5,314 bases of DNA from Clostridiales bacterium (lineage in GTDB: Bacteria; Bacillota; Clostridia; Lachnospirales; JAITVM01). The notes below the pieces were generated by a model. The model had not been told where the DNA came from and searched no databases. It saw only the letters and a program-made list of their open reading frames with translations. Numbering within the stretch: position 1 is the stretch's first letter; every line of letters starts with the position of its first letter. Shown here in pieces: positions 1 through 5,314 of the stretch. The translations under genes and the position numbers were made by a program. The stretch lies in the NCBI GenBank assembly GCA_031285815.1, contig JAITVM010000035.1, positions 1-5,314 of the forward strand, given 5' to 3'.

Positions 1-1
1 A

Positions 2-910
2 TTAAAAGGCAACCACATTATAACCACAAGTATTGAACATCATGCTGTATTGCATACCTGTGAATATTTAGAAAAGAATGGTTTTGAAGTAACATACCTG
101 CCCGTTGACGAATACGGCATAATAAAACCACAGGATTTAAAAAATGCTATCAAACCAACAACGATATTAATAACCATAATGTTTGCTAATAATGAAATCG
201 GCTCTATACAGCCAATTGAAGAAATCGGTTCTATTGCCAGGGAAAATAATATAATTTTCCACACCGATGCCGTACAGGCTGCCGGGCATTTAGATATCGA
301 CGTAAAGAAGCTAAATATAGATTTGCTTTCCCTATCCGGGCACAAGCTTTATGCCACAAAAGGCACCGGCGCTTTATATGTGCGTAAAGGGGTTAAGATA
401 AAGCCGCTTATCTATGGCGGGGCACAAGAAAGCAATAAGCGTGCCGGGACAGAAAACGTTGCAGGTATTGCCGCCCTTGGCAAAGCAATCGAACTTGCCG
501 CCCTTGAGCTGGGGGAAGAAACCATAAGGGTTACTAAGCTGAGGGATAAATTAATCTCCGGCATTTTAGAAAATATACCCTACTGCAAGCTAAACGGCCC
601 AATAAGCCAAAGGCTCCCCGGTAATGTTAATATATCTTTTGAATTTATCGAGGGGGAATCGCTCCTTTTACTTCTTGATATGCAGGGTATTTTTGCTTCC
701 AGCGGGTCAGCATGTACTTCCGGGTCTCTAGACCCGTCCCATGTATTGTTGGCAATAGGCCTCCCACATGAAAAAGCCCACGGCTCTTTAAGGCTCACAA
801 TTGGAAGGTATAACACAGAAAGCGATATTGACAAGGTAATCGAAACCCTTCCGGCTATAGTAAATAAATTAAGGGAAATGTCGCCTTTGTATGAGGGCCA
901 TTTAAATTAG
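2..910 (+). CDS. nifS: NifS/IscS-type cysteine desulfurase, 5' end outside the window
   Basis: This cytosolic pyridoxal-phosphate (PLP) enzyme converts cysteine to alanine and carries the released sulfur as a persulfide for Fe-S cluster assembly and tRNA thiolation. The frame is open from base 2, and the first visible residues (ITTSIEHHAVL) are a conserved internal NifS/IscS block, so the gene runs off the left edge and the TTG at 50 is not its start. In the 302 visible residues, E12-H13 is the EH motif. N64 lies in NNEIG, D89 and Q92 in HTDAVQ, the PLP-binding lysine K115 in SGHK, and the sulfur-carrying C238 in SSGSACTSGS. Aligned with E. coli IscS (H104, N155, D180, Q183, K206, C328), about 91 residues are missing, giving a normal total near 393. 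The short loop around the cysteine marks the group I (NifS/IscS) class rather than SufS. The neighbours are a U-type scaffold and mnmA. The name NifS is by family; nothing here points to nitrogenase. Confidence 0.95.
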   Translation, partial: LKGNHIITTSIEHHAVLHTCEYLEKNGFEVTYLPVDEYGIIKPQDLKNAIKPTTILITIMFANNEIGSIQPIEEIGSIARENNIIFHTDAVQAAGHLDIDVKKLNIDLLSLSGHKLYATKGTGALYVRKGVKIKPLIYGGAQESNKRAGTENVAGIAALGKAIELAALELGEETIRVTKLRDKLISGILENIPYCKLNGPISQRLPGNVNISFEFIEGESLLLLLDMQGIFASSGSACTSGSLDPSHVLLAIGLPHEKAHGSLRLTIGRYNTESDIDKVIETLPAIVNKLREMSPLYEGHLN

Positions 911-955
911 GCATTACAACTAATATCAAATAATTATCAGCGGACTTAATCGAAA

Positions 956-961
956 AAGGAG
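956..961 (+). promoter_or_regulatory. ribosome binding site of the nifU-like gene
   Basis: AAGGAG lies 8 bases before the ATG at 970, an ideal Shine-Dalgarno match and spacing, and it fixes that start. The rest of the 59-base gap between the desulfurase stop and this start (911-969) is AT-rich. I see no terminator or convincing promoter in it, so co-transcription with the desulfurase gene is likely. Confidence 0.8.
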
Positions 962-969
962 AAATAATC

Positions 970-1395
970 ATGTATAGCGAAAAAGTTATGGACCATTTTA
1001 TGAACCCAAGGAATGTTGGCGAAATAATCGATGCCAGCGGAATCGGCACAGTAGGCAATGCAAAATGTGGGGATATCATGAAAGTCTTTTTAAAAATAGA
1101 AAATAACACTATTAAAGACGCTAAGTTTAAAACCTTTGGATGCGGTGCAGCAGTAGCGACAAGCAGTATTGCTACAGAATTAGTAATTGGAAAAAGCATT
1201 CAAGAAGCATTAGGTATTACTAATAAGGCAGTTATGGAAGCCTTAGACGGCCTACCTCCTGCCAAGGTCCATTGCTCTTGCCTAGCTGAGGAAGCTTTAC
1301 ATTCTGCTCTATGGGATTATTCAGAAAAAAACAATATATTAATAGAAGGGCTAGAAAAACCTAAAACAGATATAGGGCATGGCCATGCTGAATAA
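970..1395 (+). CDS. nifU: U-type Fe-S cluster assembly scaffold (NifU N-terminal domain / IscU-like)
   Basis: This is the scaffold on which sulfur from the cysteine desulfurase and iron are assembled into an Fe-S cluster before transfer to target proteins. The 141 residues form a single IscU/NifU N-terminal domain, close to IscU length; the middle and C-terminal domains of nitrogen-fixation NifU are absent. All cluster ligands of the family are visible: C33 and D35 in GNAKCGD, C58 in FGCGAAVATSS, and H101-C102 in KVHCSCLAEEA. LPPAK (95-99) matches, with one change, the LPPVK motif by which E. coli IscU is recognised by the HscA chaperone. An extra cysteine, C104, follows C102. The tail ends in a short His-containing stretch (GHGHAE). 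The start is supported by AAGGAG 8 bases upstream. The gene lies 59 bases after the desulfurase gene and its last codons overlap mnmA, so the three are probably one transcription unit. In clostridia this type is commonly called NifU and works in general Fe-S assembly. Confidence 0.95.
   Translation: MYSEKVMDHFMNPRNVGEIIDASGIGTVGNAKCGDIMKVFLKIENNTIKDAKFKTFGCGAAVATSSIATELVIGKSIQEALGITNKAVMEALDGLPPAKVHCSCLAEEALHSALWDYSEKNNILIEGLEKPKTDIGHGHAE
1374..1377 (+). promoter_or_regulatory. weak ribosome binding site that favours the second mnmA ATG
   Basis: AGGG lies within the last codons of the scaffold gene. It is only 1 base before the ATG at 1379 but 7 bases before the ATG at 1385, which makes 1385 the more likely mnmA start. 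The match is short, so translational coupling to the upstream gene may contribute to initiation. Confidence 0.4.
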
Positions 1396-2455
1396 AAAAC
1401 GTGTAGTAGTAGGTATGTCCGGGGGGGTCGATAGTTCTGTTGCCGCTTACCTTTTAAAACAAGATGGGTATGAGGTTATCGGGGCTACAATGCAAATATG
1501 GCAGGATGCGCCGCCGGAATGCCTTGATGATGGCGGCAGCGTTTCCGCCGTAACTGACGCACACTTGGTTGCGCAAAAATTAGGCATACCATTTTATGTC
1601 CTGAACTTTAAAATGGGCTTCAAAAATAAAGTTATTGATTATTTTATTAATGAATATTTAGATGGGAAAACCCCTAACCCCTGTATAGCTTGCAATAAAA
1701 ATGTTAAATGGGAGTCCTTGCTGCAAAAATCTTCCCAGCTTGGCGCAGATTATATTGCAACAGGCCATTACGCCAGGGTTGTGCAAATAAATGGCAGGTA
1801 TACGCTTAAACAATCTGCTAGCGCCGCCAAAGACCAAACGTATGTACTCTACCCCCTTACACAATACCAATTATCTAAAACACTTATGCCCTGCGGCAAT
1901 TACACAAAGGATGAAATCCGGGCAATAGCCAAAGAAATTGGGTTAAGTGTAGCTGATAAAAAAGATAGCCAGGAAATTTGTTTTATACCTGATAACGACT
2001 ATAACAATTACATTAAACAGAACTCAGGGGTTGATATTAATCCGGGGAATTTTGTGGATTGTGATGGGAATATACTTGGTAGGCATAAAGGCATACCCTA
2101 CTATACAGTAGGCCAGCGAAAAGGGCTTGGCATCGCGTTTGGTAAACCGTTATTTGTTTCAAAAATTAATGCTTCCGAAAATGAAATTGTTTTATCCGGT
2201 AACGACGGGCTATTTTCTGATAAGTTAAGCGTAGGTAGCCTAAATTTTATGAAACTCAGCCAAATCAATTCTGAAACCCATGCTTTTGGGAAAATACGCT
2301 ATGCACATAAGCTTTCACCGTGCAAAATAAAAATGGCCGGTAATATATTAGATTGTACATTTGATACGCCCCAAAGGGCCGCGGCACCGGGACAAGCTGC
2401 CGTCTTTTATGATGATGAAGGGCATATTTTATGCGGCGGGGATATTCTTGGTTAA
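1385..2455 (+). CDS. mnmA: tRNA-specific 2-thiouridylase MnmA, three-cysteine (Cys-X-X-Cys) form
   Basis: MnmA activates U34 of tRNAs for Lys, Glu and Gln with ATP and replaces its C2 oxygen with sulfur, giving s2U34. The protein is full length: 356 residues from ATG 1385, or 358 from the alternative ATG 1379 (E. coli MnmA, 368). Numbering from 1379, the PP-loop ATP site is GMSGGVDSS (12-20). TPNPCIACNK (98-107) carries C102 and C105. GADYIATGHYARV (122-134) and AKDQTYVL (150-157) are conserved substrate and ATP-contact blocks. C201 in QEICFIP is the second catalytic cysteine, and GIPYYTVGQRKGLGI (238-252) opens the C-terminal part. C105 and C201 match the two catalytic cysteines of E. coli (C102, C199). 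C102 replaces the aspartate found in the E. coli PNPDILCN motif, giving the Cys-X-X-Cys plus Cys set of Fe-S-dependent MnmA. The start at 1385 is chosen for AGGG spacing; the gene overlaps the scaffold gene by 11 bases (17 from 1379). It is probably fed by the adjacent desulfurase. Confidence 0.96.
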   Translation: MLNKKRVVVGMSGGVDSSVAAYLLKQDGYEVIGATMQIWQDAPPECLDDGGSVSAVTDAHLVAQKLGIPFYVLNFKMGFKNKVIDYFINEYLDGKTPNPCIACNKNVKWESLLQKSSQLGADYIATGHYARVVQINGRYTLKQSASAAKDQTYVLYPLTQYQLSKTLMPCGNYTKDEIRAIAKEIGLSVADKKDSQEICFIPDNDYNNYIKQNSGVDINPGNFVDCDGNILGRHKGIPYYTVGQRKGLGIAFGKPLFVSKINASENEIVLSGNDGLFSDKLSVGSLNFMKLSQINSETHAFGKIRYAHKLSPCKIKMAGNILDCTFDTPQRAAAPGQAAVFYDDEGHILCGGDILG

Positions 2456-2492
2456 CATAGGCTGGCGGGTGTTCTTGCCCACCATGCCTATG
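2456..2492. terminator. strong imperfect hairpin between convergent genes, possible two-way terminator
   Basis: A 7-base outer stem, CATAGGC (2456-2462) with GCCTATG (2486-2492), continues into TGG/CCA and GGG/CCC pairs. One base is bulged (T2485), one pair is mismatched (C2466/A2481), and the loop is about six bases. It starts immediately after the mnmA stop codon and lies between two convergent genes, where a terminator is expected. Neither strand shows a T-run after the stem, so it is not a textbook intrinsic terminator. It could instead act as a 3'-end stabilising structure. Confidence 0.5.
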
Positions 2493-2511
2493 CCAATCAA
2501 ATTTGTGCTCG

Positions 2512-2535
2512 CTGCTTGATTAAGCAGTTTGTTTC
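2512..2535 (+). terminator. candidate intrinsic terminator of the nifS-nifU-mnmA transcript
   Basis: CTGCTT (2512-2517) and AAGCAG (2522-2527) form a perfect 6-bp stem around the loop GATT. On the + strand it is followed by a T-rich stretch (TTTGTTTCCTGTTTTT, from 2528). This is the order expected for rho-independent termination of transcripts from mnmA. The stem is short and only half GC, so it may be weak alone; the larger hairpin just upstream may help. It overlaps the stop codon and last codons of the convergent permease gene, and on the - strand it has no T-run. Confidence 0.5.
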
Positions 2536-3704
2536 CTGTTTTTCGAAATTATATCAAAAACAACCGCAGAAAGAAGCACTAGCCCCTTTATAACCCTTTG
2601 GATATTTTGGTCCCATCCTAAAAGGGACATGCCCATATTTAAAACGCCCATAAAAATCGCGCCAATGACTGCACCACTAATGGTACCAACACCACCGTAA
2701 GCCGATGCCCCGCCTATAAAACAAGAGCCTATGGCATCAAGTTCATAACCATTGCCTGCCTGTGTAGATGCCTGGTTAAAACGCGCAACGCAAACCAAAG
2801 CTGCCACGCCGGCTAAAAAACCCATATTAGTATATGCAAAAAACATCATACGTTTAGTATTTATACCAGAGAGCCGGGCTGCCTTTTCATTGCCGCCCAT
2901 TGCGTATAAATACCGCCCATATATTGTGTTCTGTGTAAAATACGTATAAATAAGTACGACAACCCCAATAAGAACCAAAACTACAGGTATACCGTTATGG
3001 GAGCCAAGCCTCCAAAAAACTAGCATAATAACAATGCTTACAATTATTGGCCGGACAAGCGATGAAAACATATTATCTACCGGGTAACCTTTCCGTTGCT
3101 TCTGTATACGGGAAAGTATATGGAGGGCTAATATAACAGTACAAATTGCGGCCGCAATAAGTAGTGTTATCAATAATATAAGGCCTTTGTTATCGCCCCC
3201 AACCATGCTAGAAGGGATAGAGCTATTAAAAAGCCCCTTAAACGAATCAGGGAATGGGCCAATATTTTTACTGCCCAATATAACTAAAGCCAAGCCCCTA
3301 AATGTCAACATGCCCGCTAATGTAACGATAAACGGGGGTATATTCATATATGCTATCCAAAAGGCCTGCCATGCCCCAAGGCCAGAAGCAATTATTAAAC
3401 ATAGTATAATAGAAATAAAAGGGTCCAACTTCATATTTACTATAAAAATACCTGCAAAGGCTCCAACCAAAATAACTACACTGCCAACTGCAAGGTCAAT
3501 GTTGCCGCCTGTTAAAATACAGAGCAGCATACCTGTTGCCAGGATTACAACGTAACCATTTTGCCCGATTAAGTTGGTAAGGTTTTGCGGGCTAAACAGT
3601 GAGCCCTTGCCGTTACCCTGTATCAATACTTCAAACAGCAGCATAGTAAATAACAAAATCGCCAACATAGCATTTTTACTGAAAAAGTTTTTTACCTTAC
3701 TCAT
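2520..3704 (-). CDS. mmsB: sugar ABC transporter permease, multiple-monosaccharide type (MmsB/GguB)
   Basis: This is the membrane channel subunit of a CUT2-family sugar importer, working with the ATPase encoded just upstream and an extracellular sugar-binding lipoprotein not seen here. The 394 residues are strongly hydrophobic, with about ten to twelve membrane segments (for example 13-28, 50-68, 72-90, 95-120, 124-144, 173-198, 217-232, 237-256, 287-307, 341-362 and 368-386). Family blocks are GGNIDLAVGSVV (66-77), WQAFWIAYMNIPPFIVTLAG (112-131), the cytoplasmic coupling region GGNEKAARLSGI (270-281) and GGASAYGGVGTISGAVIGA (331-349). It is about 70 residues longer than RbsC (321), with a middle insert around 170-235 that includes a basic loop (RIQKQRKGYP, 199-208); this length suits the MmsB/GguB subgroup. 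The start is supported by the ATGA overlap with mmsA. Substrates are probably monosaccharides such as glucose, galactose, arabinose or xylose, but specificity cannot be read from the permease. The symbol mmsB here is unrelated to the valine-degradation dehydrogenase. Confidence 0.92.
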   Translation of the reverse strand: MSKVKNFFSKNAMLAILLFTMLLFEVLIQGNGKGSLFSPQNLTNLIGQNGYVVILATGMLLCILTGGNIDLAVGSVVILVGAFAGIFIVNMKLDPFISIILCLIIASGLGAWQAFWIAYMNIPPFIVTLAGMLTFRGLALVILGSKNIGPFPDSFKGLFNSSIPSSMVGGDNKGLILLITLLIAAAICTVILALHILSRIQKQRKGYPVDNMFSSLVRPIIVSIVIMLVFWRLGSHNGIPVVLVLIGVVVLIYTYFTQNTIYGRYLYAMGGNEKAARLSGINTKRMMFFAYTNMGFLAGVAALVCVARFNQASTQAGNGYELDAIGSCFIGGASAYGGVGTISGAVIGAIFMGVLNMGMSLLGWDQNIQRVIKGLVLLSAVVFDIISKNRKQTA

Positions 3705-5260
3705 ATAGCCTTACGCTCCTTGCTCGATTGTAAAATTTTAGCCATAATAACTTCTTGGCTGGCTTCGCTCCTGCTTAGTTCACCTACAATCTTGCCTTCG
3801 TTCATGACATAAATCCTGTCACACATGCCCAATACCTCGGGCATATCACTGGATATAAGCAAAACTGATTTATTTTGTGACACAAGTTCATTTATAATAT
3901 TATAAATTTCGTATTTAGCGCCAACATCAATGCCCCTTGTTGGCTCATCTAAAATCAAAATATCCGGTTCGGCAAACATCCATTTGGCTAAAAGCACTTT
4001 TTGTTGGTTACCTCCCGAAAGGTTGCCCGCATCCTGTTCTATGCTCGAACACTTTACCCCAAACCGTGCTTTATATTCGTCAGCAAGCTGAATTTCAAGG
4101 TCCTTGTCAATATCTGCGCCAAACCGCCCGATTCGTGCCATATTCGCAAGCGTCGTATTCTCACGTATAGTATTCGAAAGTATGAGCCCATCACCTTTAC
4201 GGTCTTCAGTCACATATGCCAATTTGTTTTCTATGGCCTCCCGTACACTATTAAACTGAGTTTTTTTGCCATTTAAATATAACTCGCCTGAAATGTCTAC
4301 ACCATAGCTTTTCCCAAAAATACTCATAGCAAGTTCTGTCCTTCCGGCACCCATTAAGCCACTGATACCAACAACTTCTGCTTTCCGTATTTTTAAGTTG
4401 ACATTATCGCATACCTTCCGCCCTTTATATAGCGGGTGGTAAACTGTCCAATTTTTAACCTCAAGTGTAACTTCGCCAATATTAGGCTCCCTTTTGGGGA
4501 AGCGGTCCGCGATCTCACGGCCAACCATACCGGTTATAATGCGCGGCTCACTAATTTCGTCAACACCCTTTTTAAGTGTCTCTATTGTAGTGCCATCACG
4601 TATTATTGTGATACTGTCAGCAACCTGCTCTATCTCATTAAGCTTATGGGATATCAGTATAGAAGTCATGCCTTCAGATTTAAATTTTAATAATAATTTC
4701 AGGAGGTTCTGAGAATCTTCTTCATTTAATGAAGATGTTGGTTCATCAAGGATAAGTAGCTTAACATTCTTTGCTAATGCTTTTGCTATTTCTACAAGCT
4801 GCTGTTTTCCAACAGCAATATCTTTTATAAGGGTATGAGAAGATTCATTAAGCCCAACAATTTTTAGATACTCATCGGCTTTGTTATATGTTTCATCCCA
4901 GTCAATGCTCGTTTTTTTCCCGCGCTCATTGCCCAGAAACATATTTTCACCAATGGTCATGTACGGGACAAGGGCCAGCTCTTGATGTATGATAACTATA
5001 CCCTTTTTTTCACTGTCTTTTATACCGGCAAAGCGGCATTCTTCGCCATTGTAAATAATTTTTCCCTCATAACTGCCATATGTGTATGTGCCGCTTAGCA
5101 GATTCATGAGCGTTGATTTTCCCGCGCCATTTTCGCCAACTAAGGCATGTATCTCGCCAGGCATAACATCGAGGTTTACATTATCGAGGGCTTTAACACC
5201 TGGAAAGACTTTTGTCATGTTTTCCATACGCAAAAGGGCCCCGCTTTTGTCCCCACTCAT
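3701..5260 (-). CDS. mmsA: sugar ABC transporter ATP-binding protein with two ATPase domains (MmsA/GguA)
   Basis: This is the cytoplasmic motor of the sugar importer, fusing two nucleotide-binding domains in 519 residues, the usual RbsA/MglA/AraG length. Domain 1 has Walker A GENGAGKST (42-50), the Q-loop glutamine Q93, the altered signature AVGKQQ (149-154), Walker B LLILDEP (168-174) and the switch histidine H205. Domain 2 has GLMGAGRTE (301-309) with arginine in place of the Walker A lysine, the intact signature LSGGNQQ (414-420), Walker B LILDEP (435-440), and serine (LLISSD) where the switch histidine should be. Domain 1 Walker A and the domain 2 signature would therefore form the one competent ATP site, a pattern known in this family. 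TEDRKGDGL (351-359) is a further family block. The start at 5260 has a GGTGAT site 3 bases upstream and leaves about ten residues before the first strand. The gene precedes and overlaps mmsB by ATGA. The binding-protein gene would be expected upstream, outside the window. Confidence 0.95.
   Translation of the reverse strand: MSGDKSGALLRMENMTKVFPGVKALDNVNLDVMPGEIHALVGENGAGKSTLMNLLSGTYTYGSYEGKIIYNGEECRFAGIKDSEKKGIVIIHQELALVPYMTIGENMFLGNERGKKTSIDWDETYNKADEYLKIVGLNESSHTLIKDIAVGKQQLVEIAKALAKNVKLLILDEPTSSLNEEDSQNLLKLLLKFKSEGMTSILISHKLNEIEQVADSITIIRDGTTIETLKKGVDEISEPRIITGMVGREIADRFPKREPNIGEVTLEVKNWTVYHPLYKGRKVCDNVNLKIRKAEVVGISGLMGAGRTELAMSIFGKSYGVDISGELYLNGKKTQFNSVREAIENKLAYVTEDRKGDGLILSNTIRENTTLANMARIGRFGADIDKDLEIQLADEYKARFGVKCSSIEQDAGNLSGGNQQKVLLAKWMFAEPDILILDEPTRGIDVGAKYEIYNIINELVSQNKSVLLISSDMPEVLGMCDRIYVMNEGKIVGELSRSEASQEVIMAKILQSSKERKAI
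3716..3721 (-). promoter_or_regulatory. ribosome binding site of mmsB inside the end of mmsA
   Basis: On the - strand AAGGAG lies within the last codons of mmsA, 11 bases before the mmsB ATG; a nearer AAGG sits about 4 bases before it. The mmsB start overlaps the mmsA stop as ATGA (3701-3704). Together these indicate coupled translation of ATPase and permease. Confidence 0.6.
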
Positions 5261-5314
5261 TTAATCACCAACTTTAATGTAGTTACATAATAAAATTAAT
5301 AAAACTGTTTTTGC
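5261..5314 (-). other. AT-rich leader upstream of mmsA, probably intergenic
   Basis: These 54 bases to the right edge are AT-rich and contain the mmsA ribosome binding site. One - strand frame is open for 17 codons and ends in TAA directly abutting the mmsA ATG. Its translation (beginning AKTVLLILL) does not resemble the end of a sugar-binding protein, so I take it as chance. I see no clear promoter or hairpin. A binding-protein gene may lie further upstream. Confidence 0.4.
5264..5269 (-). promoter_or_regulatory. ribosome binding site of mmsA
   Basis: On the - strand GGTGAT, matching the 3' part of the Shine-Dalgarno consensus AAGGAGGTGAT, lies 3 bases before the ATG at 5258-5260. That is suitable spacing for this part of the consensus, and it supports the chosen start. 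Confidence 0.55.

Noticed and set aside
50..910. A complete desulfurase gene starting at TTG 50
   Set aside because: The frame is open back to base 2 and encodes the conserved ITTxxEHHAVL block, and about 90 further N-terminal residues are expected, so the gene is cut by the window edge rather than starting here.
911..969. Possible internal promoter in the gap before the scaffold gene (TTACAA and nearby AT-rich hexamers)
   Set aside because: No -35/-10 pair with acceptable match and 16-18 base spacing could be found; the AT-richness alone is not evidence.
855..1199. Open frame of 114 codons on the - strand across the desulfurase-scaffold junction
   Set aside because: It lies antisense to two clearly conserved genes and the intergenic gap, and has no start signal or recognisable domain.
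3187..3555. Open frame of 122 codons on the + strand within the permease region
   Set aside because: It is the antisense shadow of mmsB, has no ribosome binding site, and its translation resembles no protein family I recognise.
4001..4690. Several + strand open frames opposite mmsA
   Set aside because: These are shadow frames of a well-conserved ATPase gene; they overlap each other and have no family features.
5261..5314. C-terminal end of a sugar-binding protein gene directly abutting mmsA
   Set aside because: The 17 open codons before mmsA do not resemble the end of ChvE-type binding proteins, and an AT-rich stretch can stay open this long by chance.
1..5314. A novel defence, mobile or biosynthetic system
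   Set aside because: All five long genes belong to well-known families with intact motifs, the intergenic space is small, and there are no direct repeats, terminal inverted repeats, transposase or integrase fragments, or repeat-spacer arrays visible on either strand.

Overview
The window looks like an ordinary chromosomal segment of a low-GC Gram-positive anaerobe, probably a member of the Clostridia. The evidence is an AT-leaning base composition, strong AAGGAG/GGTGAT-type ribosome binding sites, and a compact NifS-NifU(IscU-like)-MnmA gene string of the kind found in clostridia, placed beside a 'multiple monosaccharide' sugar ABC transporter. The taxon is inferred from gene order and protein style; no rRNA or other phylogenetic marker is present.

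The left half (1-2455, + strand) is a sulfur-trafficking operon. It starts inside a NifS/IscS-type cysteine desulfurase whose first ~91 residues lie outside the window. A 59-base gap with a good ribosome binding site leads to a complete 141-residue U-type Fe-S scaffold. The tRNA 2-thiouridylase gene mnmA follows, overlapping the end of the scaffold gene. The desulfurase takes sulfur from cysteine as a persulfide. The scaffold uses that sulfur to build Fe-S clusters. MnmA uses sulfur to make 2-thiouridine at position 34 of tRNA. This MnmA has a Cys-X-X-Cys motif plus a third cysteine, the arrangement of the Fe-S-dependent form of the enzyme, so the scaffold next door may serve it directly.

The middle (2456-2535) is a convergent junction. 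It holds a strong imperfect hairpin and a second, perfect 6-bp hairpin followed by a T-rich stretch, which probably end the two converging transcripts.

The right half (2520-5260, - strand) holds two genes of a carbohydrate (CUT2 family) ABC importer: mmsA, a two-domain ATPase, then mmsB, the membrane permease, joined by an ATGA overlap. The periplasmic-type sugar-binding protein that should complete the importer is not in the window; it would be expected upstream of mmsA, beyond position 5314.

No mobile element, CRISPR array, tRNA, rRNA, riboswitch or obviously new system was found. The observation most worth following is the three-cysteine MnmA encoded together with its likely sulfur and cluster suppliers.
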